Positions 25,890 to 35,017 of a stretch of 64,000 nucleotides of DNA are shown in pieces (positions within the stretch are counted from its first letter, which is position 1; every line of letters begins with the position of its first letter). The notes beneath the pieces are model-generated. The model was not told the DNA's origin. It searched no databases and saw only the letters and a list, made by a program, of their open reading frames with translations. The DNA comes from Ginsengibacter sp963792025. Its GTDB lineage: Bacteria > Bacteroidota > Bacteroidia > Chitinophagales > Chitinophagaceae. The stretch is from NCBI GenBank assembly GCA_963792025.1, contig CAWBUS010000011.1, positions 1-64,000 on the forward strand, in the 5' to 3' direction. Both the position numbers and the translations under genes were made by a program.

Positions 25890-27215
25890 ATGAAAAAGAG
25901 AACCCCTTCATCGGAGGAGATACTTACCAAACTTGGTATTGCTGCGCTTAATGAGATACAAATTGCGTCTGCAAAAGCTAATAAAGAAAATGCCGATGTT
26001 ATATTACTTTCTGCAACAGGTTCCGGAAAAACGATCGCGTTTTTATTGCCGGTTATTGAATTACTGGATCACAATAATAAGAATACGCAGGCGCTGGTTG
26101 TTGTTCCTTCGCGTGAATTGGCTGTTCAAATTGAGCAGGTTTTCAGGATGATGGCGACAGGCTTTAAAGTAACCTTATGCTACGGTGGACATAAAAGAGA
26201 AACCGAGGAAAATAACCTGGTTCAGCCGCCAGCCTTAGTTATAGGAACACCCGGAAGGATCTGCGATCATATCCGTCGGGGAAATATTACATTGGATTCG
26301 ATTGAGACATTGGTTTTAGACGAATTTGACAAAACACTGGAACTCGGTTTTTTGGAAGAAGTGTCTTTCATTGTAAGTTCTTTAAAAAATATCAAAAAAA
26401 GAATTTTGACATCGGCCACCGAATTAGTTGAAGTACCCTCATTCATTGGATTGAAAAATCCGGCCAGGTTAAATTTTTTATCACAGGGAGATGAAGAAAA
26501 GGGGCTGACTATTCAAAGGATTTTCTCCCCCGATAAAGATAAGGCTGATACATTGTTCCGGTTAATTTGCCATTTAGGAGGCCGGTCTTCCATCGTATTT
26601 TGCAATCACCGCGAATCCGTAGAGCGCACGAGCAACTTTCTCACTAAAAGCGGTATTATAAACGAATTCTATCATGGCGCTATGGAGCAGCAAGAAAGGG
26701 ATAGCGCTTTGAGTAAATTTAGAAATGGTACAGTGGATGTGTTGGTAACAACCGATCTTGCATCCCGGGGACTTGATATTCCTAATATCCGCTACATTAT
26801 CCATTATCATTTACCACACTCCGAAGAAATATTTATTCACCGCAATGGAAGAACCGCAAGGATGGACGCAAGTGGCACCGCAATTTTGATACTATCAGAA
26901 GAGGAAAGATTACCCTCATATATTGATCAGGATATTACGCAAATACAACTACCCGACACCGTTATATTACCGGAAAAACCAAAATGGTCTACTCTTTTTA
27001 TTGCTGCGGGCAAAAAGGATAAAGTAAATAAGGTAGACGTAGTTGGCTTTCTTTCTAATAAAGGACAATTGAAAAAGGAAGATATCGGGCTTATAGAAGT
27101 AAAAGATTTCTTCTCATTTGTTGCTATAAGAAAATCAAAAATGGGGCAGGTACTTCAGCTCATAAAAAATGAACGTATCAAGAATAAGAAAGTTAAAATG
27201 GAAATTGCCAGGTAA
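25890..27215 (+). CDS. DEAD-box RNA helicase
   Basis: 441 residues. Motif I is LLSATGSGKTIAF, Ia PSRELAVQ, GG in CYGGHKRE, Ib TPGRICDH, II DEFD, III TSAT, then IVFCNHRESVERTSNFL, TDLASRGLDIPNI (V) and FIHRNGRTARMDASG (VI). Motif VI reads GRTAR rather than the usual GRTGR, and DEAD is DEFD. The C-terminal 90 residues (KPKWSTLFIAAGKKDKVNKV onward) resemble the DbpA-type RNA-binding extension. A TACTTTTG promoter-like box ends five bases before the ATG. Confidence 0.92.
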   Translation: MKKRTPSSEEILTKLGIAALNEIQIASAKANKENADVILLSATGSGKTIAFLLPVIELLDHNNKNTQALVVVPSRELAVQIEQVFRMMATGFKVTLCYGGHKRETEENNLVQPPALVIGTPGRICDHIRRGNITLDSIETLVLDEFDKTLELGFLEEVSFIVSSLKNIKKRILTSATELVEVPSFIGLKNPARLNFLSQGDEEKGLTIQRIFSPDKDKADTLFRLICHLGGRSSIVFCNHRESVERTSNFLTKSGIINEFYHGAMEQQERDSALSKFRNGTVDVLVTTDLASRGLDIPNIRYIIHYHLPHSEEIFIHRNGRTARMDASGTAILILSEEERLPSYIDQDITQIQLPDTVILPEKPKWSTLFIAAGKKDKVNKVDVVGFLSNKGQLKKEDIGLIEVKDFFSFVAIRKSKMGQVLQLIKNERIKNKKVKMEIAR

Positions 27216-27220
27216 TTTTC

Positions 27221-28063
27221 TTATAAATGAAAAGTCTGCTTCATTGCTTTAAACACTCCCGGCGTTGACCATTGGCCCGGCACGATCATACGGCGAATTG
27301 TATACAATGGTTCAGTTGAATCCCGTTTTGTAGATAGTATGAACGCCATCTTATAACCTGCTTTTTTAAGTTCAGGAATGGCCGACATACTCCAGATACC
27401 AAATGGATACGCAAAATAATCAGCAGGTTTGCCTGTTATATCTTCAACCTTCTTTTTTGGTTTTACAAACTGAATGTCAAAATCGGCACCTTTATATTTG
27501 GAAACCATATGATGATCCCATGTATGTGCTTCCACTGCATTGCCATTATCCGATAATTCTTTTAACTGTTCTGTGGTCATATAACGGGGACGATTAATCG
27601 AAATGGTCATGATAAAGAAAACGCCTTTAAATCCATATTTCTTCATTTCAGGATATCCAATACTATATTGTTCTTCATCAGTATCATCAAAAGTAAGCAT
27701 AACGGGTTTGGCTGGAAGTTTGCCGCCATGCACGAGGTAATCGTAAAGATCGCCAGGTAAAATTGTTTCATAGCCACTGTCTTTCAAAGCTTTCATTTGC
27801 TCGGCAAAAGATTCAGGAGATACTGAATAGCTCTTCAAGGTTTCGCTCTGGCCAGGCTTAGCTTCGCGAATGTGATGGTAACATAATACCGGCACTTGTT
27901 TCCCCGAAAGGATCGTCGCTAAATCTGCAATTTGTCTTACTTTGGGTGAATCAACAGCGATTTTTGAAGAATCATTTCTTGCAACTTCTTTTTTTGTTTC
28001 ACTTTGTGAACAGGATGCTATAAATAACAGCACTATAATTAAATTAATCCCCGGAGTTTTCAT
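27221..28063 (-). CDS. Polysaccharide deacetylase lipoprotein
   Basis: 280 residues. The lipobox is IASCSQS. The NodB-type domain has VLCYHHIREAKPGQ, VMLTFDDTDEEQYSIGYPEM (metal Asp pair in TFDDT, where TFDDG is more usual), EAHTWDHHMVSKY (His pair), and ADYFAYPFGIWSMSAIPELK. It would remove acetyl groups from cell-wall or exopolysaccharide sugars in the periplasm or at the surface. It converges with the helicase gene, with five bases between stops. Confidence 0.88.
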   Translation of the reverse strand: MKTPGINLIIVLLFIASCSQSETKKEVARNDSSKIAVDSPKVRQIADLATILSGKQVPVLCYHHIREAKPGQSETLKSYSVSPESFAEQMKALKDSGYETILPGDLYDYLVHGGKLPAKPVMLTFDDTDEEQYSIGYPEMKKYGFKGVFFIMTISINRPRYMTTEQLKELSDNGNAVEAHTWDHHMVSKYKGADFDIQFVKPKKKVEDITGKPADYFAYPFGIWSMSAIPELKKAGYKMAFILSTKRDSTEPLYTIRRMIVPGQWSTPGVFKAMKQTFHL

Positions 28064-28087
28064 TTTGATTTGTATGAGATTGAATAC

Positions 28088-29119
28088 TTATTGGTATTGA
28101 ATGTAAATTGGTTTTGGAACAAATTTTGATAGTTCCTGCGGAGTGTACATTAAGTGATTACCGTTTTTGATATCGTTTTTATAAAACAATTTAAACCCTG
28201 TAAATTCCACCGGTTGCTTATAAATATACAAAAGGTAAGTCGAGCGCTTTAATGTTTTGTCGCCCCAGCCGTCCATGTCCATTACAATTTGTACTTCAGG
28301 AACTTTTTTAATCTTTTCATATCCTGTTACCATCCCTTGTGTAAAACGATGAACAACTAAAATCTTTGGAGGAAGATTATATTTTTTTACAAGCGTAGCA
28401 AGATAATCTATCGCGTTATTCACATCCTCATAGCTAAACGTACCAATTTTCTTGCCGGGAACTTCGCCATTTTTCATCGAAAATTCAGGATCGATTCCCA
28501 GGTTGACAGTGGGCATTTTTAAATACGTTTCCAGTTGGGGCACTTCGTCTTTAACGGTACTGTGGCCCACCTGTATATCAAGGAAAACTAAACCGTTAAT
28601 TTGCTTTGCCCAATTCAAGACGGTATCAATTTGACTGGAAGGCATGCGGTATCGGTGTTTGCCATCTTTGCCTGGAGAACCCTGTGCAGTTACTGCTATA
28701 TAATGTAACGCAGGGATAACTGGAAGAGAACTGTCGGCAGCTTGCCAACTGGCAACTTCTCCTTTAAGTTTAGCCAGCATTTCATCTCTTGGCAATTCTC
28801 CAAGTATTCCCATTTTTTTCGAGTACATATTGCCGTAGAACGCTACAATTCTTTTAAACGGAAGAACAGCTCCAGGTAAAGGATAAGGAAATTTAGCGGG
28901 CCACTTTCCGGTGGTATCGCCGTTGGCCAGGTTTTTTAATTTTAAATTATAGTCGGCTGTATCAAAAGCTCCCCGGTTTATTGGCTGCGGCTGCGAAGAT
29001 TTATTAACTATAGTATCGCCGTTTGCATGTTCTCCGGAACTTGCATTATTGCAGCTCGTTCCTAAAAAAAAGGAGAAATATAACAGACAAATATTTATGG
29101 GGAATCGGTACATAATCAT
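28088..29119 (-). CDS. Uncharacterised lipoprotein (343 aa)
   Basis: A lipobox (FFLGTSCNNA) gives a lipid-anchored protein. The mature part has alternating hydrophobic strands with FPYPLPGAVLPFKRIVAFYG, GLVFLDIQVGHSTVKDE, NLGIDPEFSM and PPKILVVHRFTQGM, which suggests a TIM-barrel-like fold. Related sequences occur as secreted or surface proteins of unknown activity. ATG at 29119 or 29113 may be the start. It lies just upstream of the deacetylase (24-base gap), so a shared role in glycan handling is possible, though only inferred from position. Confidence 0.55.
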   Translation of the reverse strand: MIMYRFPINICLLYFSFFLGTSCNNASSGEHANGDTIVNKSSQPQPINRGAFDTADYNLKLKNLANGDTTGKWPAKFPYPLPGAVLPFKRIVAFYGNMYSKKMGILGELPRDEMLAKLKGEVASWQAADSSLPVIPALHYIAVTAQGSPGKDGKHRYRMPSSQIDTVLNWAKQINGLVFLDIQVGHSTVKDEVPQLETYLKMPTVNLGIDPEFSMKNGEVPGKKIGTFSYEDVNNAIDYLATLVKKYNLPPKILVVHRFTQGMVTGYEKIKKVPEVQIVMDMDGWGDKTLKRSTYLLYIYKQPVEFTGFKLFYKNDIKNGNHLMYTPQELSKFVPKPIYIQYQ

Positions 29120-29229
29120 AGTGGATAAAGGTATCGTAAAAAATTTCGATAGTAACGAAAGGGCTGATAAATTATTTCAAAAAGTTTTATTAAAACAATA
29201 ACAAAGAAATAAAAAATAAAATTTTGTTT

Positions 29230-29943
29230 TCAGGTAGAAGGGCCAGGGTTTTTCTCCGCAACATCGGTTTGAAGAAATTTTTGCAAAAGCTGGTCTTCAT
29301 TTTTTGTGGTTGTTTTTTTTATTACGAAATAGACAATAATTTCTATTGCAATTATCACAAGGTATACAAGGGAATTATAAGAATATAATCCTGTCAGCCA
29401 AAAATAAGATATCGCTGCTATACTGCAGACAGAGGCTAATAAGGGTATGCCCCATTTTAATACTTCGAGCGCTTCATAACTTTTGAAAGCAGCAACATTT
29501 GAGATAATAGGTTCAGGGCGAATTTTATTAAGTAAATAAATATTTTCAATTATGTCGCAGAGCCATGCAATAACTTGTAGCCAGGCTAACAGCGCAAAGA
29601 ACCTATGTCCAAAATAAACCATCTTCGCAGACACCTTCATGCATAATATAAAAATAGATCCGTAAAAAGCCGGCATAAAAAGAAAATCAATTATAAGTTG
29701 TATCCTTAAGGCCCTTAAAGTTTTCTGAGCCTGTGCCGGTGGCAAGGTGAAAATTTCTTTGATAAAGCTGACCATCTCTGCGGCAGACGGGGGAAATTCC
29801 AGGTCGAGAATACTAAACTTTCTAATAACCACATGTTTCGTAAAAAAATTGTCGCCCTGGAGGCCCATAATCAAATGAAGAAGTAGCATGACTCCGAAAG
29901 CGATGCAGAAATATAACCAGCTAAATTCAAAATAAAAAGGCAT
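29230..29943 (-). CDS. Hypothetical membrane protein (237 aa)
   Basis: Five or six hydrophobic segments, for example WLYFCIAFGVMLLLHLIMGL, LIIDFLFMPAFYGSIFILCM, LLAWLQVIAWLCDIIENIYL and YLVIIAIEIIVYFVI. No family is recognised. It follows the patatin gene with a 13-base gap on the same strand, and both proteins carry transmembrane helices, so they may act together at the inner membrane. Confidence 0.6.
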   Translation of the reverse strand: MPFYFEFSWLYFCIAFGVMLLLHLIMGLQGDNFFTKHVVIRKFSILDLEFPPSAAEMVSFIKEIFTLPPAQAQKTLRALRIQLIIDFLFMPAFYGSIFILCMKVSAKMVYFGHRFFALLAWLQVIAWLCDIIENIYLLNKIRPEPIISNVAAFKSYEALEVLKWGIPLLASVCSIAAISYFWLTGLYSYNSLVYLVIIAIEIIVYFVIKKTTTKNEDQLLQKFLQTDVAEKNPGPST

Positions 29944-29956
29944 ATTATTTATTGCA

Positions 29957-31456
29957 TTAATAGTGTGATGTGCTCTCTGGAACTTTCTCGTTGTTTAAAG
30001 TCATTTGCATAATCGTCCTGTTATTTTTGTAACCATTCCAATCAAAATCAATCAAAAATTTGGTAGCTGTTTTCGCCCCAATAACAAACATGTCAATTTT
30101 GTCCTGGTCAGAAAGAAAGAAATTAAGCCAGTTATAATCCGACAGGGGTATTTTACCAATTCCTTTTTCATACACTTTATTTTTGAGCAAAAAGTCTTTG
30201 TCATAATAATACCTGATGGTATTGAACATTCTTCCAAAATATCCAAACAGATCCCAGGAAGTAGCGTTTTTAGAAGTATTGTCAGGTTTGCTATCGTCGA
30301 GATCAATTCCAAAAGAAGGTAACCTTGGCGTAATAACTTTTGGGTTGTAGAATAAATTAATCGGAAAATTAGACAGCATTCCGCCATCAACAAATCTTGC
30401 ATTTGTTGGCGGGTCGGGTTCGTCCATGGTATCCATCCAGGCTTTTTTAACTTCCTCACAATCGCACGGAATATCATTTATCATATATGATTCAAAAAAA
30501 ACCGGAATAGACATGGATGCCCTGATAAAACCAGCAGGTTGCAGGGTATCAATATCTGCCTTTTTCCTGAACAGGTAACACATTTCAGGGAACTGAATTT
30601 TGTTTTGGGTAACCAGTTCGGAAGTAATAAAAGTAACGTCACCTTTCAAGCTGCCTACCCCTTCCGGATTATCCACCCTCAAATGCAGTTCGGGAAGTGT
30701 TGTTGCTTTTGCATTGAGTTCAGAAACTGTGTGGACACCATTCGCAATAAGTTGCTGCTTGATCCAATCGTAAAAATAATCGCCTGGATTGATTCCATAA
30801 CCTGAATTCTTCAAACGCCTGAATAACCTGGAACAGTAGAAAGCTATTAACCCGGTTAACAAAAAATAAAAACCGGTTAATACAAAAAAGAGTTTTGTGA
30901 AAATGGAAAGAAAATAAATCTTATGTTGGAGTCCGAGGGAAATAAAATCTCCTGCCATTAAGAGAAATGCGATGATAGTTATCCATGTCAGCCACCTTTT
31001 TACTTTTACGGTAAAGTCCTGGTGAGTAATAAATTTTTTGATAATCCATCTTGCCGCAGGATGTCCATCTACAAGTTTAAAAAAATTAAGATCGCATATG
31101 GCTTTTAATATTGCAGGTGATTTAGCATCCTCTTTCTTGCCAATAACAGTCATCAACGCGGTGTTAATAGCGCCTGCACTCGTGCCGGCCAGCCTGAGAA
31201 AGCGAATCCCCATTTCTTCTAAAATGTAAGTGTATCCCACCAGCGCTATGCCTAATACACCACCACCCTTCTGAACAAGATTTACATATTGATTTCCGTC
31301 CTGATCCAGAACGTCTGAGACAATTAAAGGATTCGTATCTTTTGGAAACGCTTTATTTAATTCGTCCAGGCATTTCAGTACCTCAGCGTTATTAATAAAA
31401 TCCTCTGTAGCAAGGGTTTTTCCGGCAGTCTTGTTACCAACATTTGATTGAATCAT
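29957..31456 (-). CDS. Patatin-like phospholipase with internal membrane segment
   Basis: 499 residues. The patatin hydrolase signature appears early: KGGGVLGIALVGYTYILEE (oxyanion hole) and LAGTSAGAINTAL (nucleophile Ser), with the catalytic Asp in FVDGGMLSNFPINLFY much later. Between them, at about residues 158-215, are two or three hydrophobic stretches (WITIIAFLLMAGDFISLGL, KLFFVLTGFYFLLTGLIAF). The catalytic domain is thus split by a membrane insertion, which is unusual. It likely hydrolyses membrane lipids. Confidence 0.88.
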   Translation of the reverse strand: MIQSNVGNKTAGKTLATEDFINNAEVLKCLDELNKAFPKDTNPLIVSDVLDQDGNQYVNLVQKGGGVLGIALVGYTYILEEMGIRFLRLAGTSAGAINTALMTVIGKKEDAKSPAILKAICDLNFFKLVDGHPAARWIIKKFITHQDFTVKVKRWLTWITIIAFLLMAGDFISLGLQHKIYFLSIFTKLFFVLTGFYFLLTGLIAFYCSRLFRRLKNSGYGINPGDYFYDWIKQQLIANGVHTVSELNAKATTLPELHLRVDNPEGVGSLKGDVTFITSELVTQNKIQFPEMCYLFRKKADIDTLQPAGFIRASMSIPVFFESYMINDIPCDCEEVKKAWMDTMDEPDPPTNARFVDGGMLSNFPINLFYNPKVITPRLPSFGIDLDDSKPDNTSKNATSWDLFGYFGRMFNTIRYYYDKDFLLKNKVYEKGIGKIPLSDYNWLNFFLSDQDKIDMFVIGAKTATKFLIDFDWNGYKNNRTIMQMTLNNEKVPESTSHY

Positions 31457-31590
31457 ATTGGCTACTTAATAAAAGTTACAGCATTTGTAAAGCAAATCCT
31501 ATAAATAATGATGTTTAAATTAAAGCGCATTTCTTCGGCAAGCATCTGGATTACTAAAGCCAATGTTTGTCTTCCACATGCAACGGATGA

Positions 31591-32019
31591 TCAGGAATTG
31601 ATATAACTATCCAGGTGATTAATAGTTTGCTGTTGTATTAAAATTGTCTCTTTAACCACGTCTGTAACAGATATGATGCCCTCAAGATGATCGTTTTTAA
31701 AAACAGGCAGGTAGCGGATGTTACTATTTGTCATTAGTTCCATGCAATGTTCTACAGTGTCATCTGGTTTTATATGTGGGAGGTCGGCAGACATTATTTC
31801 TGAAACCCTGGTATCTGTGGAATTTTTTCCCTTAAGGATTACCTTACGGGAATAATCTCTTTCAGTTACAATTCCGAGGTATTTTCCATCTTGCATTACC
31901 ATTACCGAGCCGATGTTGTTATCAGCCATAACTTTTAATGCGGTCAAAACCGTTTCGTCAGGTTGAACCGAAATTGCTTTCCGGCCTTTGCGAGCGAGAA
32001 TGTCTTTTACATGATACAT
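31591..32019 (-). CDS. CBS-domain-pair protein
   Basis: 142 residues forming two CBS domains. The first covers AISVQPDETVLTALKVMADN and SVMVMQDGKYLGIVTERDYS, the second DDTVEHCMELMTNSNIRYLP and LEGIISVTDVV. Stand-alone CBS pairs sense adenine nucleotides and act as regulatory modules. The target protein cannot be named from context. It has its own leader of about 270 bases shared divergently with a small membrane protein gene. Confidence 0.9.
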   Translation of the reverse strand: MYHVKDILARKGRKAISVQPDETVLTALKVMADNNIGSVMVMQDGKYLGIVTERDYSRKVILKGKNSTDTRVSEIMSADLPHIKPDDTVEHCMELMTNSNIRYLPVFKNDHLEGIISVTDVVKETILIQQQTINHLDSYINS

Positions 32020-32289
32020 AGCAAACGTTTTATGGTAAATTACAAAAAAATTATTAAAGGCAAAAAAAAGACGTTCTCATTATCAAAATAAGCGACTAAT
32101 CTAAAAGCCGTTTCCACACTCAAAAGCAAGCCTGTAGGCCTTTTTTTGTAAAATGTTTGTATTATTGGAAATATGTGAGTAATTTTATGCAATCCTGTTT
32201 AAACCGTCCCCTCTTAAACTGTCGAAGAATTACCAATACCTAGGAAATCCTGCTTTTTTAAATATTACTTTTAATTTAAATCGTAGGTC

Positions 32290-32397
32290 ATGAAAAAAAT
32301 TTACTCAACTGAAGTCACTGACACATTCGTAGCCATTGGTATTATCGCCGGATTTTACGGATTAATGGCGCTTGTGGCTCTTTTAACAGGGCTATAA
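32290..32397 (+). CDS. 35-aa single-helix membrane protein
   Basis: ATG at 32290 opens a 35-residue protein beginning MKKIYSTEVTDTFVAIGII. It has one hydrophobic helix (residues 13-34). It is below usual annotation size, but there is no other frame across it and a strong terminator lies 25 bases after its stop, so a short dedicated transcript is likely. Function is unknown. Confidence 0.6.
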   Translation: MKKIYSTEVTDTFVAIGIIAGFYGLMALVALLTGL

Positions 32398-32421
32398 GTT
32401 TAAAAGACTTTAAGACACTGC

Positions 32422-32468
32422 ATAACCTTTACCGGTTTTTTTAAAATTGGTAAAGGTTATTTTTTTTG
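32422..32468 (+). terminator. Rho-independent terminator
   Basis: 12-bp perfect stem ATAACCTTTACC (32422-32433) / GGTAAAGGTTAT (32449-32460), 15-nt loop and a following T-run of about eight. It ends the transcript of the 35-aa membrane protein. Confidence 0.88.
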
Positions 32469-32487
32469 ACTCATAGATAAGATAATT

Positions 32488-32790
32488 CTATACCTCTTTA
32501 ACAGCTAACAACTCTGCTTTTTCAATAACGGGTGGGCTGGAAAGCAGGTCTTCGGCATGCTCCATTAATGCGGCGGCAATTCTTCCTTTTAAATGAGCTT
32601 CGCGGCCTTGTTCATTATTGAATGTGTCAGATATACCAAACGTTGAAGGCCCTATCTTCAAAGCAAACCATTCAACGGTATCTTTTTCTTCGACTGCTAA
32701 GGGCAGTGCACTTTTAAGAAATTGTTCAAGAATTTCTTCTTTGCCTGGCTTTGCTTCCAGCCTGGCTAACAATGCAAATTTTACCATCAT
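32488..32790 (-). CDS. Antibiotic biosynthesis monooxygenase-like protein
   Basis: 100 residues with the small ABM ferredoxin-like fold: FALLARLEAKPGKEEILEQF, then EWFALKIGPSTFGISDTFNN and EGREAHL-like EQGREAHLKGRIAA. Related proteins are putative quinol monooxygenases, and many act as dimers on aromatic substrates. Met1 or Met2 may start translation. There is no operon partner. Confidence 0.85.
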   Translation of the reverse strand: MMVKFALLARLEAKPGKEEILEQFLKSALPLAVEEKDTVEWFALKIGPSTFGISDTFNNEQGREAHLKGRIAAALMEHAEDLLSSPPVIEKAELLAVKEV

Positions 32791-33035
32791 ATTTTACCAT
32801 CATTTTTAATTTTAAAATTTAAAACAACAGGCTTCAATAAAAGTTCAAATTTTTATAAACGCGGTTAGTACAGTATTGTGTCTTTATAGGTTGCGACGGA
32901 TTTAGAGATGAAGTTTCAACTTGCGCTGATTTTTCGTATTTCCGCACATTGTGAAGATGCTGTAGCAATAATAAGCCAGATAGAATATAGCTGCTATGTT
33001 TCAAAAAACTATTATGGTGTAATTTTGATAAAAAA

Positions 33036-33227
33036 ATGATGGAACATACCAAAGAACTTGAGGACCTCAACAAAAAATCATTAGACAAGATTGATGAATT
33101 TTTAAAGTCTAAGAATAATCTGGATCAGGAGCATCACGAAAAAATAAATGAAGCCAAAAGCAAATGGCAAAGTTCATGGACTGACTTCATGAATGTTTTG
33201 ATGTACCTGGAAACACTCGAGTTATAA
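33036..33227 (+). CDS. Small coiled-coil protein (63 aa)
   Basis: A highly charged helical protein (MMEHTKELEDLNKKSLDKID, then a Lys/Glu-rich stretch, then SSWTDFMNVLMYLETLEL). It starts nine bases after a TAATTTTG box of Bacteroidota -7 type. The amphipathic pattern suggests a coiled coil. No function recognised. The size and promoter position support a real gene. Confidence 0.55.
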   Translation: MMEHTKELEDLNKKSLDKIDEFLKSKNNLDQEHHEKINEAKSKWQSSWTDFMNVLMYLETLEL

Positions 33228-33359
33228 TTCCTGAGCGGACATCTTAATATTTTACCGTTTATAATTTTTATTTTGGAACAATGAAGTACATTCATAATGT
33301 TTGCAGAAGTAAATATTTACATTTACAACTCCGAAAATTTCAATTTCAAAATTATTCGA

Positions 33360-34142
33360 ATGATTGACCAACCTGGCGCTTCGATTTTGCAGGTCGAAAA
33401 TCTAAACGTATTCTACGGTACTTTTCAAGCAGTAAGTGATGTATCTTTTAATGTAAAATCAGGAGAAATATTTGGATTGCTTGGCCCGAATGGAGCCGGC
33501 AAAACGAGTACCCTTAGTGCGGTCGAAGGTTTACTGAATCCTCAGTCCGGGGAAATATCTGTAGCTGGGTTTAATATTAGCAAACAACCACTGTTAGCAA
33601 AAGCTAATATGGGTGTGCAACTGCAGGCCACCAGTTTTCAGCCGGAATTAACTATTACAGAGATTATCAAATTATATGCGGGGATTTATGGTGTTGATCT
33701 TTCTGCCGATAGATTAAATTCGATTTTACAGGATATCAAACTTGAAGAGGCTGCTTCAAAAAGATTTGGGCAACTATCCGGAGGGCAACAACAGCGGGTT
33801 TCTTTGGTAATATCAACTATTCATGATCCTGTATTAGTGCTTCTTGATGAACCTACTTCAGGCCTTGATCCTCAATCACGTCGCCAGCTTTGGGAACGCA
33901 TTGAAGCGATTAGAGGAAAGGGGCATGGGGTTTTGCTTACCACCCATTCTATGGAAGAGGCGGAAGCAGTTTGTGATAGAATTGCGATAATCGATCATGG
34001 GAAAGTAATTGCAACCAATACACCGCAGGCATTAATTGATTCACACAAAAGCGATCCTGATGTAATAGCTGCGTCGAGGAAGGGAAAGATAACACTCGAG
34101 GATGTTTTTATCGGCCTTACCGGTAAAACAGTTCGTGCATAA
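33360..34142 (+). CDS. ABC-2 type transporter ATP-binding protein
   Basis: The start at 33360 (MIDQPGASILQVENLNVFYG) is preferred; the longer reading adds an unlikely N-terminus. About 260 residues. Walker A is GLLGPNGAGKTSTLSA, then the Q-loop region, signature LSGGQQQRVSL, Walker B VLVLLDEPTSGLD and the H-loop TTHSMEEAEAV. It powers export with the permease encoded 10 bases downstream. The substrate is unknown (drugs or cell-envelope material are typical of the subfamily). Confidence 0.93.
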   Translation: MIDQPGASILQVENLNVFYGTFQAVSDVSFNVKSGEIFGLLGPNGAGKTSTLSAVEGLLNPQSGEISVAGFNISKQPLLAKANMGVQLQATSFQPELTITEIIKLYAGIYGVDLSADRLNSILQDIKLEEAASKRFGQLSGGQQQRVSLVISTIHDPVLVLLDEPTSGLDPQSRRQLWERIEAIRGKGHGVLLTTHSMEEAEAVCDRIAIIDHGKVIATNTPQALIDSHKSDPDVIAASRKGKITLEDVFIGLTGKTVRA

Positions 34143-34152
34143 AAATTAAAAA

Positions 34153-34908
34153 ATGGAAACGAAAATACCAAAACCTTCCGAAGCATTCCGCTCTTTAATA
34201 CGTGCAGATTTTACCACGCAATGGCGTAACAGACGTTCGGTAATGATGTCGCTATTAGTGCCCTTAATTATCTTAATAACGTGGAAAGGATTCATTGATA
34301 AATATGGTGGTGCATTTGTATTTTCTATTTCATTAACAATAGGTCTCGTTTCAATTGGAATGATGGGGTATGCCATTTCGGTTGCCCGTGACCGTGATAA
34401 AGGGATATTTCAGCGGCTAAGGGTTACGCCTATGCCCACATCTTTTATAATGATCAGCAGGCTGATGGTGCAACTGGGAATGATAGTCCTTCTTACTTTA
34501 GGTGTTTTTATTATTGGTTACCAGGTTGATAAAATTTCTCTTACTCCTGCAGGCTACGTGCTAACGTTTATTACCGCTTTTCTTGGTGGCGCATTGTACC
34601 TTGGTTTTGGGCAAATGATTGTAGGTTTAATTAAAAATGCCGAAACCGTTAACTCAACTACAAGGCTTGTTTACATTGCGTTTATCATGCTCGGCATGTT
34701 TGGGGAGTTAGGCGCTTTTGGCACAGAACTAAAAAATATAATTCATTGGTCGCCGTTTGGAACGGTGAAAACTATGCTTGCATCAGCGATGCAACCTGCC
34801 AGCTGGAACAGTGATGCTTCGATTGCAGTAATAGCTACGATTGCTTATGCCCTGGTATTTTCGTTTCTCGGTATTAAATGGTTTAAGTGGAGTTCAGCGG
34901 GTGCATAA
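34153..34908 (+). CDS. ABC-2 type transporter permease
   Basis: 251 residues and about six transmembrane segments (SLLVPLIILITWKG, VFSISLTIGLVSIGMMGYAI, MIVLLTLGVFIIGY, VYIAFIMLGMFGELG and a C-terminal helix). The sequence RDRDKGIFQRLRVTPMPTS after the second helix is the conserved cytosolic coupling region of ABC-2 permeases. It forms the channel for the upstream ATPase. Confidence 0.9.
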   Translation: METKIPKPSEAFRSLIRADFTTQWRNRRSVMMSLLVPLIILITWKGFIDKYGGAFVFSISLTIGLVSIGMMGYAISVARDRDKGIFQRLRVTPMPTSFIMISRLMVQLGMIVLLTLGVFIIGYQVDKISLTPAGYVLTFITAFLGGALYLGFGQMIVGLIKNAETVNSTTRLVYIAFIMLGMFGELGAFGTELKNIIHWSPFGTVKTMLASAMQPASWNSDASIAVIATIAYALVFSFLGIKWFKWSSAGA

Positions 34909-35017
34909 ACAGATTCTATTAAAGGTTTTTACAAGGTGATGTAATTTCAATTAATTAATTGGTGTATTTTTAAAACCAGAACATTAACCTGCTTATTTCA
35001 TAAATCCATATTTTAAA

